Below the pieces are notes generated by a model that was not told the origin of the DNA, did no database searches, and worked only from the letters and a program-made list of their open reading frames with translations. 64,000 nucleotides of DNA from Pararhizobium sp. IMCC3301 (lineage in GTDB: Bacteria; Pseudomonadota; Alphaproteobacteria; Rhizobiales; GCA-2746425), in assembly GCF_030758315.1 (NCBI RefSeq), contig NZ_CP132336.1, forward strand, positions 372,001 to 436,000. Reading direction: 5' to 3'. How positions within the stretch are numbered: position 1 is the first letter of the stretch; every line of letters begins with the position of its first letter. The position numbers and the translations under genes were made by a program. Positions 1 to 9,665 of the stretch are shown here, piece after piece.

Positions 1-1184
1 ATCGCAGCAATTTCCGCATCGCTATCCGACACGAAATGATTGATCGCGATCACGGCCGGCACGCCAAATTGCTTCACATTTTCAATATGTCGCCCCAGAT
101 TGGCGCAGCCCTTGGTGACTGCCTTGACGTTTTCCGCTGCCAGATCATCCTTGCCGACGCCGCCATTCATTTTCAGGGCGCGAACTGTGGCGACGATGAC
201 AGCAGCCGAAGGTTTCAGCCCGGCTTTGCGGCATTTGATATTGAAAAACTTCTCAGCCCCGAGATCCGCACCAAAGCCGGCTTCAGTGACCACATAATCG
301 GCGATCCTCAGTGCTGTCGTAGTCGCCACAACCGAGTTGCAGCCATGGGCGATATTTGCAAACGGGCCGCCATGGACAAAAGCCGGATTGTTTTCCAGCG
401 TCTGCACCAGATTTGGCTGCATCGCATCTTTCAGCAACACAGCCATTGCGCCATCAGCCTTGAGGTCGCGCGCATAGACAGCACTTTTGTCGCGCCGGTA
501 GCCGATGATGATGTCGCCGAGGCGTTTTTCCAGATCTTTCAGATCGTTCGACAGGCACAAAATCGCCATTACCTCCGAGGCAACGGTAATATCGAACCCG
601 GCCTCGCGTGGAAAACCGTTGGCAACGCCGCCAAGTGAACACACGATCTCGCGCAACGCCCGGTCATTCATGTCCATGACACGGCGCCAGGCGATTCTGC
701 GTTGATCGATCCCCAGATCATTACCCCAGTAAATATGGTTGTCGATCATCGCCGACAGCAGATTGTGGGCCGAGGTGATGGCATGGAAATCGCCAGTAAA
801 ATGCAGGTTCATATCCTCCATCGGGACGACCTGGGCATATCCGCCGCCTGCCGCACCGCCCTTGATGCCGAAACAGGGGCCGAGCGAGGCTTCGCGAATA
901 CAGATGGCAGCTTTCTTGCCGATCCGGTTCAGCCCGTCCCCCAGTCCGACAGTGGTGGTCGTCTTGCCTTCACCGGCAGGGGTTGGATTGATGGCTGTCA
1001 CCAGGATCAGTTTGCCCATCTGATTGGCTTTCACAGATCGAATGAACTCAGCTGAAACCTTGGCCTTGTCGTGGCCATATGGCAGCAGATGCTCTGTGGG
1101 AATGCCAAGTTTGGCGCCAATTTCCTGGATCGGTTGTTTTGATGCGGCCCGTGCAATTTCGATGTCGGATTTAGGTGCGCTCAT
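1..1184 (-). CDS. fhs: Formate--tetrahydrofolate ligase, 3' part outside window
   Basis: ATP-dependent ligation of formate to tetrahydrofolate, giving 10-formyl-THF for one-carbon metabolism in the cytoplasm. About 394 N-terminal residues are visible, of a family length near 555; the rest lies beyond base 1. The reading begins [14 protein letters not shown] and reaches the nucleotide-binding stretch [17 protein letters not shown] near residue 67, then [19 protein letters not shown] and, late in the visible part, GGVGKDDL and [12 protein letters not shown], all typical of Fhs. The ATG at 1184-1182 is the first start in frame. The gene is divergent from the GlxA-type regulator at 1312, with about 130 bases between them, so the two may share a control region. 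Family identity is very clear; only the 3' truncation by the window edge is notable. Confidence 0.95.
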   Translation of the reverse strand, partial: MSAPKSDIEIARAASKQPIQEIGAKLGIPTEHLLPYGHDKAKVSAEFIRSVKANQMGKLILVTAINPTPAGEGKTTTTVGLGDGLNRIGKKAAICIREASLGPCFGIKGGAAGGGYAQVVPMEDMNLHFTGDFHAITSAHNLLSAMIDNHIYWGNDLGIDQRRIAWRRVMDMNDRALREIVCSLGGVANGFPREAGFDITVASEVMAILCLSNDLKDLEKRLGDIIIGYRRDKSAVYARDLKADGAMAVLLKDAMQPNLVQTLENNPAFVHGGPFANIAHGCNSVVATTTALRIADYVVTEAGFGADLGAEKFFNIKCRKAGLKPSAAVIVATVRALKMNGGVGKDDLAAENVKAVTKGCANLGRHIENVKQFGVPAVIAINHFVSDSDAEIAA

Positions 1185-1311
1185 GCTGGATCCCACTGTG
1201 ACAGATTGATTTGAAAAGACATGTTCGGGTGCAACCACTGCGGCAAATCACCGGTTCGCCGCAATTTGATTGACTAAACATAGCTTTCGCCTTAACCCGA
1301 AAATGCTTTAA

Positions 1312-2460
1312 ATGCGACATCCTCTGGTACGAAACCTGCCAAATTTTCATGGTACCAGTTTTGCGGTGCCGATTTTATCGACGCACCGTATGGTGTTATG
1401 CGAATTAGTGAGGGGCAACGAGTCTTTGAGACGGTTTGTGTTTCTGGCCCTACCCAATTTTTCGATGATCGCCTTTGCAACGGCGATCGAACCATTGCGG
1501 CTTGCAAACCGGTTTCTTACTGACGATTTTTATTCCTGGAGTGTGGTCTCCGCAAATGGCAATCCGGTGTGCGCCAGCAACGGACTGGAGATCGCGGTTG
1601 ACGGGTCTTTGGACACGATTGCCGAATTGTCGAATATGGATGACCGCCCGGACATGGTTCTGGTTTGTGCCGGCATTGATGTCGACCAGCTGGAAACAAA
1701 GCATACAAGGGCACTGATCCGCCGCCTCTACCGCACCGGAATTGCGATTGGCGGCCTGTGTACGGCCTCATGGGTGCTGGCGGAGGCTGGCCTGCTTGAC
1801 GACAGGCAATGCGCCATTCACTGGGAAAACCTGCCCGGGTTCATGGAGCGATTTCCCAAAGCCCATGTTCATGCCGATTTGTTTGAAGTGGATGGCAGAT
1901 TATATACCTGTGCCGGTGGCACAGCGGCGCTCGACATGATGCTCTACATCATTGCCCAGGATCATGAAGAATCCATCATCAACCGAATTTGCGAACAATG
2001 CCTGACGGATCGTGTGCGCAGTGCCACAGACCGCCAGAGATTGCCTTTGCGGGCCAGGCTCGGCGTGCAGAATGCGCGTCTGCTGAGTATCATCGAGATG
2101 ATGGAAGCCAACATCTCGGAGCCACTGGCGCTGACCGATATCGCTGCAACCTCCAATCTGTCGCGACGGCAGATCGAACGACTGTTCAGGCATAATCTGG
2201 CCCGCTCCCCGGCACGCTATTACTCTGAATTACGGCTTGACCGCGCACGGCATCTGTTGTTGCAGTCCAATCTGCCGATTGTCGATGTGGCAATAGCCAG
2301 CGGTTTCGTCTCGGCATCGCATTTCTCCAAATGTTACCGCGATCAGTTCGGGCGCTCGCCCCAGGTTGAGCGCCGCGAAAAGGAGCGCGCCCAGAGAGCC
2401 GCCACAGCCGGTTTGGCTCCCGGCTTCGTGAATGAAGAAAGTCTGTCAGCGCCGGTCTGA
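1312..2460 (+). CDS. GlxA-family (DJ-1/PfpI + AraC) transcriptional regulator
   Basis: DNA-binding regulator of 382 residues or fewer. The N-terminal half is a class-I glutamine-amidotransferase/DJ-1-like sensing domain, from about RFVFLALPNFSM near residue 40, through VLVCAGIDV and GGLCTASWVLAEAGLL, to about residue 215. The C-terminal half carries two AraC-type helix-turn-helix motifs (LTDIAATSNLSRRQIERLFR and VDVAIASGFVSASHFSKCYR). Relatives include GbdR-type regulators of choline, betaine and sarcosine breakdown, but the ligand here cannot be read from sequence. The true start is uncertain: the first 30-39 residues are not family-like, and ATG 1390 or a start near 1408-1426 would give a more usual length of about 350. 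It is divergent from fhs, which would suit control of a methyl-group or one-carbon pathway; that link is inference. Confidence 0.85.
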   Translation: MRHPLVRNLPNFHGTSFAVPILSTHRMVLCELVRGNESLRRFVFLALPNFSMIAFATAIEPLRLANRFLTDDFYSWSVVSANGNPVCASNGLEIAVDGSLDTIAELSNMDDRPDMVLVCAGIDVDQLETKHTRALIRRLYRTGIAIGGLCTASWVLAEAGLLDDRQCAIHWENLPGFMERFPKAHVHADLFEVDGRLYTCAGGTAALDMMLYIIAQDHEESIINRICEQCLTDRVRSATDRQRLPLRARLGVQNARLLSIIEMMEANISEPLALTDIAATSNLSRRQIERLFRHNLARSPARYYSELRLDRARHLLLQSNLPIVDVAIASGFVSASHFSKCYRDQFGRSPQVERREKERAQRAATAGLAPGFVNEESLSAPV

Positions 2461-2567
2461 GTGCTGGACACACCAGTGCCAAATTGGCATAGTCCGGCGC
2501 AAATCAATAAGCCCGCCGGCAGTTTCACATCAGTTGATGCTGCATCCGGGCAAAGGATCTGAGACCC

Positions 2568-2948
2568 ATGAAAAACTTCCTGCTTCGCATTTTCACATGG
2601 TGGAACGGCCATACCATTGGCACCAATTTTTACCTGTGGCGAAAAGGCGAGCGCGTCGGCGAGGATGAGGACGGCAACGTTTATTACCGCGCCGAAAAGG
2701 ATACCCGTCGCATGGTGATGTATAATGGTGAGGCGGATGCATCCAAAATTCCAGCCGGATGGCACGCATGGATGCATCATCGCACGGACATTGCGCCGGT
2801 CGACGAGAGCTACATCGCAAAAGACTGGCAGTTGCCGCATCAGGCCAATATGACGGGCACTGCTTTGGCTTACCGCCCGCCAGGTTCGATCATGACCCCT
2901 GAAACCCGCCCCCATGTATCCGGCGATTACGAACCCTGGACACCGTAA
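2568..2948 (+). CDS. NADH:ubiquinone oxidoreductase accessory subunit, NDUFA12 family
   Basis: Supernumerary subunit of respiratory complex I on the cytoplasmic (matrix-equivalent) side; the family is confined to mitochondria and alphaproteobacteria. The 126-residue product shows the family pattern: an aromatic N-terminus (FLLRIFTWWNGHTIGTNFY), then GEDEDGNVYYRAEKD, RRMVMYNGEADASKIPAGWH and WMHHRTDIAPVDE, ending in a proline-rich tail (YRPPGSIMTPETRP). The length is normal. The gene is followed by the DUF2155 gene and convergent aat, an order I know from other rhizobial genomes. It does not lie in the main nuo operon, which is usual for this subunit. Confidence 0.93.
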   Translation: MKNFLLRIFTWWNGHTIGTNFYLWRKGERVGEDEDGNVYYRAEKDTRRMVMYNGEADASKIPAGWHAWMHHRTDIAPVDESYIAKDWQLPHQANMTGTALAYRPPGSIMTPETRPHVSGDYEPWTP

Positions 2949-3021
2949 GCCTCCAGACTTTCGCCGCATTTATCCGCAATTGACACTTGGCGTCCCCGAA
3001 AGGGTTTCCAGGGAAATGATA

Positions 3022-3474
3022 ATGACAACCGCGATGCATGATCAGATACGATTTTGGCGACTGACACTGGCCCTGCTGTGCGGCGTCGGTAGTTTGCTGG
3101 GTCTCGGCCTTCAGACCACTCAAGTGGCAGCTTCCGATAAACTCAACAATCCGGTTGCCGTGTTCGCCGGCCTCGACAAGATCACCGGCCGTATTATCGC
3201 GTTTGATGTCTATATCGACGAAACCGTCCAGTTCGGGGCCCTGCAGGTCACGCCGCGTGTATGCTATTCACGCCCCCCGACCGAGCTGCCCAACACCACC
3301 GCCTTTGTCGAAGTTGACGAAGTCACCCTGCACAATGAGATCCGCCGCCTGTTCGGCGGCTGGATGTTCGCTTCAAGTCCGGGCCTGAAAGGCGTTGAAC
3401 ATCCGGTTTATGACGTCTGGCTGACCGGCTGCAAGGAAGACACTACCGTCGCCGCGCCGGAAAACGCTGGCTAA
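3022..3474 (+). CDS. DUF2155 domain-containing secreted protein
   Basis: A 150-residue exported protein of unknown function from a family found widely in alphaproteobacteria next to the NDUFA12-like gene. It has a signal peptide (hydrophobic [17 protein letters not shown], likely cleavage near VAAS), followed by the DUF2155 core: [44 protein letters not shown] and [14 protein letters not shown], ending [11 protein letters not shown]. Two cysteines (CYSRPP and TGCKED) may form a disulfide. I chose ATG 3022 because AGGGA at 3010-3014 sits 7 bases before it; ATG 3016 is an alternative, and the frame is also open upstream to 2914, overlapping the preceding gene. Its stop lies 4 bases inside the convergent aat gene's stop region. 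Confidence 0.87.
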   Translation: MTTAMHDQIRFWRLTLALLCGVGSLLGLGLQTTQVAASDKLNNPVAVFAGLDKITGRIIAFDVYIDETVQFGALQVTPRVCYSRPPTELPNTTAFVEVDEVTLHNEIRRLFGGWMFASSPGLKGVEHPVYDVWLTGCKEDTTVAAPENAG

Positions 3475-4106
3475 TTCGAGGGCGTATCATAGCGAAAGAA
3501 ATCGCTGTCGACCTGCAGAGCATTTTGCAGAAGCTCATTATATTCCGCGCGCGGCACTTCATGCGCCCCGAATCGTCGTAGATGGTCAGTCACGAACTGA
3601 GTATCCAGCAGCGCGAAATTTCCGGCTTTCAAACGGTTTCTGAGATGCACAAGCGCAACTTTTGAAGCATCCGGCACCCGCGAAAACATGCTTTCTCCAA
3701 AAAATGCCCCGCCAATATGGATACCGTAGAGCCCGCCCATCAATGCGCCTTGCTGCCAGCATTCAACGGTATGGCAGAACCCCATTTGAAACAATTCGCC
3801 ATACAGATCGCGAATTGGCTGATTGATCCAGGTTTCCCGGCGTTCCGATGTCAATTCGGCGCAGCCTGAAATGACGCCCTCGAAATCACTGTCGATCCGG
3901 ATTTCAAATTCATTCCGGCGAAGGGTTTTGGCCAGGCTGCGCGGCACATGAAACGTGTCGAGCGGGATGACGCCGCGCTGATCCGGTTCGATCCAATACA
4001 GCGTCGGATCATCAGCGGATTCAGCCATTGGAAACAGTCCGCAAGCATAGGCTTTCAACAGCACTTGCGGTGTTATTTTCATTTGCTCTGCGTCATACTC
4101 AGTCAT
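3471..4106 (-). CDS. aat: Leucyl/phenylalanyl-tRNA--protein transferase
   Basis: Transfers Leu or Phe from aminoacyl-tRNA to the N-terminus of proteins starting with Arg or Lys, marking them for ClpS/ClpAP degradation (bacterial N-end rule). The 211-residue sequence holds the family signatures: [29 protein letters not shown], a central [44 protein letters not shown] and [18 protein letters not shown]. The length is typical. The start ATG (4106-4104) lies inside the first copy of a 13-base tandem repeat (4102-4149); an internal ATG eight codons later (MKITPQ) is an alternative. It is convergent with the DUF2155 gene and downstream of accBC on the same strand. Confidence 0.95.
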   Translation of the reverse strand: MTEYDAEQMKITPQVLLKAYACGLFPMAESADDPTLYWIEPDQRGVIPLDTFHVPRSLAKTLRRNEFEIRIDSDFEGVISGCAELTSERRETWINQPIRDLYGELFQMGFCHTVECWQQGALMGGLYGIHIGGAFFGESMFSRVPDASKVALVHLRNRLKAGNFALLDTQFVTDHLRRFGAHEVPRAEYNELLQNALQVDSDFFRYDTPSN

Positions 4107-4149
4107 CAGGCCCCGTCATCAGGCTCAGTCATCAGGCCCAGTCATCAGA
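4102..4149. repeat. 13-bp tandem repeat over the aat start codon
   Basis: Four copies of GTCATCAGGCYCM (starting at 4102, 4115, 4128 and 4141; the last is partial) are spaced exactly 13 bases apart. The copy at 4102 contains the aat initiation codon on the minus strand. Because 13 is not a multiple of three, each unit places an ATG in a different frame, and the upstream ATGs run quickly into TGA. A separate pair of 19-base near-identical direct repeats (4172-4190 and 4192-4210) follows. Confidence 0.8.
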
Positions 4150-4231
4150 ATTGCCGGTCAGACTTGACTCTCCAGTGCTCTGCCAGACAGGCCAGTGATC
4201 TGCCAGACAGAAACCTCCTGCGGTTGCAAAC

Positions 4232-5569
4232 CTACAAATCCAGATGTTTTTCCAGCCAGTGAATATCATACATGCCATTGGCAATATCGGGATTATCAAC
4301 CAGTTCCACAAACAGCGGAATCGTGGTCTTGATGCCATCGACAACATATTCCCCCAGAGCGCGGCGCAGCCGCATCATGCATTCCACGCGGCTGCGGCCA
4401 TGGACAATGAGTTTGCCGATCAGACTGTCATAATGCGGCGGCACCAGATAGCCTTGGTAAACCGCTGAATCAACTCGCGTTCCCAGCCCGCCAGGCGGAT
4501 GATAATAGGTAATGCGGCCGGGCGATGGGGCAAAGGTGGCCGGATCTTCCGCATTAATGCGGCATTCGATGGCATGGCCGGAAAACTCCACGTCTTCCTG
4601 CTTCAGCGTCAGTCGGCCCCCTGCAGCAATGCGGATCTGCTCATGCACCAGATCAATACCGGTGATCGCCTCCGTAACAGGATGCTCCACCTGCAGGCGC
4701 GTGTTCATTTCGATAAAATAGAACTCGCCGTCTTCATAGAGGAATTCGATCGTGCCGACGCCGGAATATCCGAGATCAGCCATCGCCTTTGCCACGACCC
4801 CGCCGATCCGGTTGCGCTGTTCATTATTCAGCGCTGGCGAGGGAGCTTCCTCCCAGACCTTCTGGTGACGGCGCTGCAGCGAACAGTCGCGCTCGCCAAG
4901 GTGGATAGCATTGCCCTGCCCGTCTCCCAGAATCTGAATTTCGATGTGACGCGGTTTTTCCAGATATTTCTCAAGATAGACAGCATCGTCTCCGAAGGCG
5001 GCTTTCGCTTCCGAGCGGGCGGACTGCAATGCATTTGACAGATCAGCGGCAGTCTTGGCCAGCTTCATGCCGCGGCCACCGCCGCCGGCGGATGCTTTGA
5101 CCAGCACCGGATAACCGATTTCCTCAGCCACTTTGGCCGCCTCGTCATCGTCTGTAACGCCGCCATCGGAGCCGGGCACAACCGGAATTCCAAGCTTCTT
5201 GACTGTATCCTTGGCGGCAATCTTATCGCCCATCACCCGGATATGTTCCGATTTCGGCCCGATGAAGGTGATGTTATGCGCTTCGAGTATCTCGGCGAAC
5301 CGCGCGTTTTCGGATAGAAATCCGTAACCCGGATGCACCGCTTCAGCGCCGGTGATCTCACAGGCAGCCAGAATTTCGGGAATGTTGAGATAACTCTGGG
5401 CCGCCGGTGGCGGGCCGATGCAGACGCTTTCATCAGCAAGGCGAACATGCATTGCATCCTGGTCCGCAGTCGAGTGAACCGCAACTGTCTGGATGCCAAG
5501 TTCCTTGGCAGCACGCAGAATACGCAGGGCGATTTCGCCGCGATTGGCAATCAGAATTTTGTTGAACAT
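4232..5569 (-). CDS. accC: Acetyl-CoA carboxylase, biotin carboxylase subunit
   Basis: ATP-dependent carboxylation of the biotin carried by AccB, the first half-reaction of malonyl-CoA synthesis for fatty acids. The 445-residue ATP-grasp enzyme begins [16 protein letters not shown] and contains [15 protein letters not shown], the glycine-rich ATP lid [55 protein letters not shown] with the metal-binding glutamates, and CRINAEDP. Length and domain order are normal. It sits 7 bases downstream of accB in the usual accB-accC operon. aroQ, often upstream of accB, is absent here. Confidence 0.97.
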   Translation of the reverse strand: MFNKILIANRGEIALRILRAAKELGIQTVAVHSTADQDAMHVRLADESVCIGPPPAAQSYLNIPEILAACEITGAEAVHPGYGFLSENARFAEILEAHNITFIGPKSEHIRVMGDKIAAKDTVKKLGIPVVPGSDGGVTDDDEAAKVAEEIGYPVLVKASAGGGGRGMKLAKTAADLSNALQSARSEAKAAFGDDAVYLEKYLEKPRHIEIQILGDGQGNAIHLGERDCSLQRRHQKVWEEAPSPALNNEQRNRIGGVVAKAMADLGYSGVGTIEFLYEDGEFYFIEMNTRLQVEHPVTEAITGIDLVHEQIRIAAGGRLTLKQEDVEFSGHAIECRINAEDPATFAPSPGRITYYHPPGGLGTRVDSAVYQGYLVPPHYDSLIGKLIVHGRSRVECMMRLRRALGEYVVDGIKTTIPLFVELVDNPDIANGMYDIHWLEKHLDL

Positions 5570-5576
5570 GTAATGC

Positions 5577-6044
5577 CTATTCGATGGTCAGGAGAGGTTC
5601 GCCATACTCTACAGGCTGACCGTTCTCGATGAATATTTCGGTCACCTTGCCTGCCCTGTCCGCTGATATCTGATTCATATGCTTCATGGCTTCGACGATG
5701 ACGATGGTCTGACCAACGGAAACAGTGTCTCCAACCTTCACAAACGCGGCGGCACCTGGTTCCGGTGACAGATAGGCTGTGCCGACCATCGGCGATTTGA
5801 CAGAATGGCCTTTTGGCGCGGCGCTTGCAGCCTGCTCGTCCGGTGTCGCCGAAGAGGCAGGTGCTGCCGCCATTGCCTGCATGGGCGCACTAGCCGCCGC
5901 CGGAGCCATTGTCATGGAAATATGTCTGGCAACCCGGATATGAAGATCGCCTTGTTCCACTTCAATTTCGGTCAAATCCGTCTCGTTCAGGATGACCGCC
6001 AACTCGCGAATGAGTTCCTGATCTATTTTACTGTCTTTAGACAT
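5577..6044 (-). CDS. accB: Acetyl-CoA carboxylase biotin carboxyl carrier protein
   Basis: Carries covalently bound biotin between AccC and the carboxyltransferase. The 155-residue protein has an N-terminal helix segment ([20 protein letters not shown]), an Ala/Pro-rich flexible linker at about residues 45-75, and a C-terminal biotinyl domain with [17 protein letters not shown] and the biotinylation motif EAMKHMNQI, where the lysine is modified, about 35 residues from the end. ATG at 6044 gives the normal length. It is the first gene of an accBC operon; its promoter must lie in the 618-base gene-free stretch to its right. Confidence 0.96.
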   Translation of the reverse strand: MSKDSKIDQELIRELAVILNETDLTEIEVEQGDLHIRVARHISMTMAPAAASAPMQAMAAAPASSATPDEQAASAAPKGHSVKSPMVGTAYLSPEPGAAAFVKVGDTVSVGQTIVIVEAMKHMNQISADRAGKVTEIFIENGQPVEYGEPLLTIE

Positions 6045-6662
6045 AGTGCCTCATTTATCCATGCCCCTGACGGGGCTCAATTTTTTACAATATATCATTG
6101 TTCACTTCGAGCGCGAGCAAATTGCCTGTCATTGCGGTCCTGCAGGCTCACGAGCCAGTTGGCAATACACTGGCTCACCATCAAAAATGCTGGCGGTATC
6201 ATGGCAAATCTGCAGCCGTCGGTTTTCCGACAGAACCAGTGTCAGGCCATTTTTGATATGGACGCTATCGTCTGTCATTACGCTCTGCAATGTACGCTAC
6301 AAGATAGAACCTTATAGGAAGAAGCGGACAGGAATGGAAGGCAAAGCACCGCACCTGTGCCCAGATTAGTCGCAGTGATAATATTTTGCCGCTCTTGGCG
6401 CCTCACGATGCTTGCCAGAGTCCCGTCAGATTGGGATTTGCGACTCAATCAAGAATCGTCGATCATATCCGTCCTTACCCCGCACGCCATCACCGCAGCC
6501 GCCGCATGTGCAAGCCAGCACACGCTTTTCTTCCTTTTCCAGATCCTTTGACTCAGATCAATGCCGCAAGCAGCGAACGGATTACGTTTCAATTGTTGCA
6601 GTGCGGTATACGTTTTGGTTCCGATTGAATCGAGGGGACCGCAAGACCCGAAAGGACACCCG
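6045..6662. other. Gene-free stretch between accB and the beta-propeller gene
   Basis: Open frames exist here on both strands but none has a convincing start, family-like sequence or codon pattern. The stretch must contain the divergent promoters for accBC (minus) and the beta-propeller/cytochrome pair (plus). An AT-rich run near 6080-6105, just upstream of accB, is the only obvious composition feature. I see no tRNA or terminator. Confidence 0.6.
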
Positions 6663-8096
6663 ATGGGACAACAAATTACACGCAGAGCAGTGCTGTTATC
6701 AGGCGCTGCCGTGATTGCAATGGCCACGTTCGCCAGCGCACAGGTAACACTCTTCCCTGAAGTCGAAGAGGCAATGGCACGAGCGGCCGCGATGGACTGG
6801 GCGACGCCGGAATCCGAACGTGGCGGTCTTTATCTGGTGGCGCAGTTTGATTCCAGCGGCCCCGATGCCTGGGACGCGGCGGCGCACCCGCTGGTTTATA
6901 TCACCTCCGAAAGCTACGACAATGACAACCCTGACCGGACCATTGCGGGCGGCTTTGCCGGGTTCCATCTGATCGACGGTTATTCCAAGCAAGTCGTGGC
7001 CGAATTCATCGCCGTGACAACGCCGGAAACTGGCGGCATGCGCGCCGGACCGCACGGGGTCAATGTATCGCCCGACGGCCGCTGGGCCTATGTCGGCTGG
7101 TCGGAAATCGATGACAGCCCAACGCAATATACTTCTTATGTTGCCATAGTGAACATGCAGACGCTGAAGATCGACAAACTGCTCAAGCAGGAAAGTCTTT
7201 ATCAGGGCCAGCTTCGCGCTCAGCGGCTGCACCACATACAATCCTGGCGTGATGTGGACGGTAACGACCGTACCGTCCTGCAATGGGGCTTTGGCGCCAA
7301 TGGCGGGCCGCACCATATTCTGGATCCCAATGACGACAACCGGGTTGTGCGTTCGATCACCTATGACGATGTCCAGGTCATGGGCCATCCGTACACCACG
7401 CCCAGCCCGGACGGCAAGACGCTCTATGTCTCGATCGGATCGCCCGAACTGCGCGAAGCGCCGTTCAAAGGGGCCGGGATCGCAAAAGTCGATCTGGAAT
7501 ACGGCACCGTCACCAACATCATGGAGGTCGGCAATCACCCGATTGGCATCACCCATGATGTGGATGGCCGGTTTACCTATGTCGTCGATGGCTCAAACAG
7601 TCTCGTCTACAAGATCGACAATGACACCGACGAGGTTGTCGGGCACACCAGTGCCGGGGTCGCCGGTCCTTACGGTATTGCGATGAACTGGGATGAAAGC
7701 CTGATCTTCACGGTCGGCAAAGGCGAAGGCACGCACAATCGCGGCGCGGTTCTTGGTGTGGTCAATGCCAAACCCTTCACAAGTTATACCGGGCTGCGCC
7801 AGCAACCGATCTTCATGGGTGGTTCGGCTTCCAGCCTTGATCACGCGATCCTGCACCCGGACCCCAAAGTGAATGAACTTTGGGTGTCCAACATGAAGGG
7901 TTGGGAAACCATCGTGCTTGACATCGATACGTTCGAGCCTTCGGACTGGATCAAGACCCCCAACGGAGGCGATACGCACTCGGGCGGCTTCGTCCGCTAT
8001 GCGCCGGACTTTACCGGTGAATTGCTGGTGGATATGGGTGGGCCAAAATCGGAATCCATCCGTGAACTGATCCGTCAGGCCAAAGCCGCCGGATAG
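6663..8096 (+). CDS. Exported YVTN/YncE-like beta-propeller protein, histidine-rich
   Basis: A 477-residue secreted protein. The start at 6663 is supported by AAAGGA a few bases upstream and by a signal sequence (ITRRAVLLSGAAVIAM, cleavage near FASA-Q); the twin arginine suggests Tat export but the motif is imperfect. The mature part shows repeated beta-propeller blades: GPHGVNVSPDGRWAYVGW, GHPYTTPSPDGKTLYVSIG, NHPIGITHDVDGRFTYVVDG and GPYGIAMNWDESLIFTVGKG. Unusually many loops carry histidines (RLHHIQSW, GGPHHILDP, SLDHAILHPDP, GDTHSGGFV), which could bind a metal or cofactor as in other periplasmic redox propellers; that is inference. It is followed after about 140 bases by a signal-peptide cytochrome c, so the two probably form a periplasmic redox unit. 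The substrate is unknown. Confidence 0.75.
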   Translation: MGQQITRRAVLLSGAAVIAMATFASAQVTLFPEVEEAMARAAAMDWATPESERGGLYLVAQFDSSGPDAWDAAAHPLVYITSESYDNDNPDRTIAGGFAGFHLIDGYSKQVVAEFIAVTTPETGGMRAGPHGVNVSPDGRWAYVGWSEIDDSPTQYTSYVAIVNMQTLKIDKLLKQESLYQGQLRAQRLHHIQSWRDVDGNDRTVLQWGFGANGGPHHILDPNDDNRVVRSITYDDVQVMGHPYTTPSPDGKTLYVSIGSPELREAPFKGAGIAKVDLEYGTVTNIMEVGNHPIGITHDVDGRFTYVVDGSNSLVYKIDNDTDEVVGHTSAGVAGPYGIAMNWDESLIFTVGKGEGTHNRGAVLGVVNAKPFTSYTGLRQQPIFMGGSASSLDHAILHPDPKVNELWVSNMKGWETIVLDIDTFEPSDWIKTPNGGDTHSGGFVRYAPDFTGELLVDMGGPKSESIRELIRQAKAAG

Positions 8097-8234
8097 CCCA
8101 AGGTAGCACTTCCCGAATTGAAGAAAACCGGTAACCGCAGCGCAGACAAAGCGTTGCGGTTACACCTAAACACACACCTCTGGGGCGAACACATCCCGGA
8201 AGGGAGCGCACGATAGACAGAAAGGACATGAGGA

Positions 8235-8834
8235 ATGCCGAATTTGGACAGAGTTTTTCCATCCATCGCCAAAATGTTGGCAGCCGCCCTTTTGCTGGCC
8301 AGCAGCGGCACAGTATTGGCTGCAGACCACGAGGACACACTTATTGAAAAAGGCAGACAGCTTTTCACGGAATCTGCAGGCGACACCGGTTGTGCCGTCT
8401 GTCACGGTGAGACGGCGGTTGGCAATCCCGACGCTGGCGCCCCCTTCATTCAGGGCATCAGCCGCGCGCGCCTGAATGCGGCCCTGACCGGCGCAGTGCC
8501 GGCCATGGAATATTTCAAGCTGAATCGTAGGGAAACCGAGTCGATTTACGAATTTCTGCAATATATGAGCCATGCGGAAGATGTGGAAATGAACGAAGAC
8601 GCGGCGGCAGGCAAGGTCATCTTTGACGAAACCGCCGGCGGAGTGGGTTGTCAGGCCTGCCACGGGGCGGACGGCAGCGGTGACAGCGCACCTGACATCC
8701 GGGGACGCGATGCGCGGACTATTCTGGATCAGCTGCGGCGCAACGAAAACATGGCGTTTATCAAGCTGAACCGAAAACAGGTTGATCAGGTAGCAGCCTA
8801 TCTCGACTATCTACACGCCCTGGAGACGCACTGA
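8235..8834 (+). CDS. Periplasmic dihaem cytochrome c
   Basis: Electron carrier of 199 residues with a signal peptide (MLAAALLLASSGTVLAA). It holds two class-I cytochrome c domains, each with a haem-attachment CXXCH: CAVCH at residues 53-57 and CQACH at 139-143. The halves look duplicated: each ends in a similar segment with a candidate Met ligand (AMEYFKLNRRE and NMAFIKLNRKQ) followed by an amphipathic helix. AAAGGA at 8221-8226 supports ATG 8235. It directly follows the histidine-rich beta-propeller gene, so it is a plausible electron acceptor or donor for that protein; the partnership is inferred from position only. Confidence 0.88.
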   Translation: MPNLDRVFPSIAKMLAAALLLASSGTVLAADHEDTLIEKGRQLFTESAGDTGCAVCHGETAVGNPDAGAPFIQGISRARLNAALTGAVPAMEYFKLNRRETESIYEFLQYMSHAEDVEMNEDAAAGKVIFDETAGGVGCQACHGADGSGDSAPDIRGRDARTILDQLRRNENMAFIKLNRKQVDQVAAYLDYLHALETH

Positions 8835-9258
8835 TTACACCAATTGCATGGTATCATTTCGCCTTGAGCGCGGGCTTTCACGTCTACAACGAGGGATATC
8901 CAGGCAGTTTGATTGCTGATCAACTGGTGCCACCAGAAATTTCCGAAGATGAGCACCGAACAATTTCAACCCCAGGCCGTGTCGCGTCCGATGCGGCCCG
9001 GCAAGATGCCAAAAGTCAAAAGAGGCAGAAATCCTCATGTCTGTTACAACACAGGACACCGGCACACCAAAGAACACCGCAGTGAGAACGGCCTCTTTCA
9101 GCCTGCCACAGCGATGTTCACCGTCAATGCTGCTCTGGAAGGGATGCAAATCCTGAAGGCATGCGGGCACGCGCCCGCAGTGCCGAGCTTCATGTCAACG
9201 TTGCGGTGACGGGCAAGGTCGCATACGTGCGGGCCGCACATCACCGCAGAATGTCGGC
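8835..9258. other. Gene-free stretch after the cytochrome gene
   Basis: No recognised gene. A plus-strand frame from ATG 8949 would encode 86 residues but resembles no family I know and has no clear ribosome site. A 7-base GC-rich inverted repeat (TGCGGGC at 9162-9168, GCCCGCA at 9173-9179) forms a small hairpin without a T run, so it is not a convincing terminator. Confidence 0.5.
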
Positions 9259-9558
9259 TTAACGGAAGCAGTAAGCCGGACGACGCTGGAACAGGTTGAA
9301 CTGGCATTCGTTGGTAACTGCTCCGGTAACTGCTCCGGCAGCTGCACCAATGACAGCGCCGCCGCCGATAGATCCACCTGTCGCTGCTGCAAGGCCAGCC
9401 CCAGCGGCTGCACCTGCACCGGCACCGGTCACCGCCCGCTCACCCGGAGTTGAACCACAGGCCGCCAGCGCCAAAGTTGTGCCGAACATCACCGTCATGC
9501 CAAGTTGACGGAGGCCAAAGTGACGGGAAACAGAATTTTTTGCTCTGAGTGCAGTCAT
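9259..9558 (-). CDS. Glycine-zipper lipoprotein
   Basis: A 99-residue outer-membrane-type lipoprotein. ATG at 9558 is preceded by AAAGGA at a 7-base spacing. The signal peptide ends in the lipobox LALAACGST; the lipidated cysteine is followed by an Ala/Gly-rich double glycine-zipper segment (AGAGAAAGAGLAAATGG and GAVIGAAAGAVTGAV), then a short tail ending FQRRPAYCFR. Such small proteins associate with the cell envelope, but a specific role cannot be read from sequence. It is divergent from lrgA with about 107 bases between start codons. Confidence 0.85.
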   Translation of the reverse strand: MTALRAKNSVSRHFGLRQLGMTVMFGTTLALAACGSTPGERAVTGAGAGAAAGAGLAAATGGSIGGGAVIGAAAGAVTGAVTNECQFNLFQRRPAYCFR

Positions 9559-9665
9559 GAGAAAATCCTTTATCTTGTGCGGCACACACCTGTCCGCAGC
9601 CGTTGCCTGAGATGGCAGGGGATATAGACTATGAACAATAAAACAACCCTTGCCTAGGTGGTACA

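Noticed and set aside
8949-9209. 86-codon plus-strand frame after the cytochrome gene
   Set aside because: No recognisable family, no good ribosome site, and a competing minus-strand frame of equal quality.
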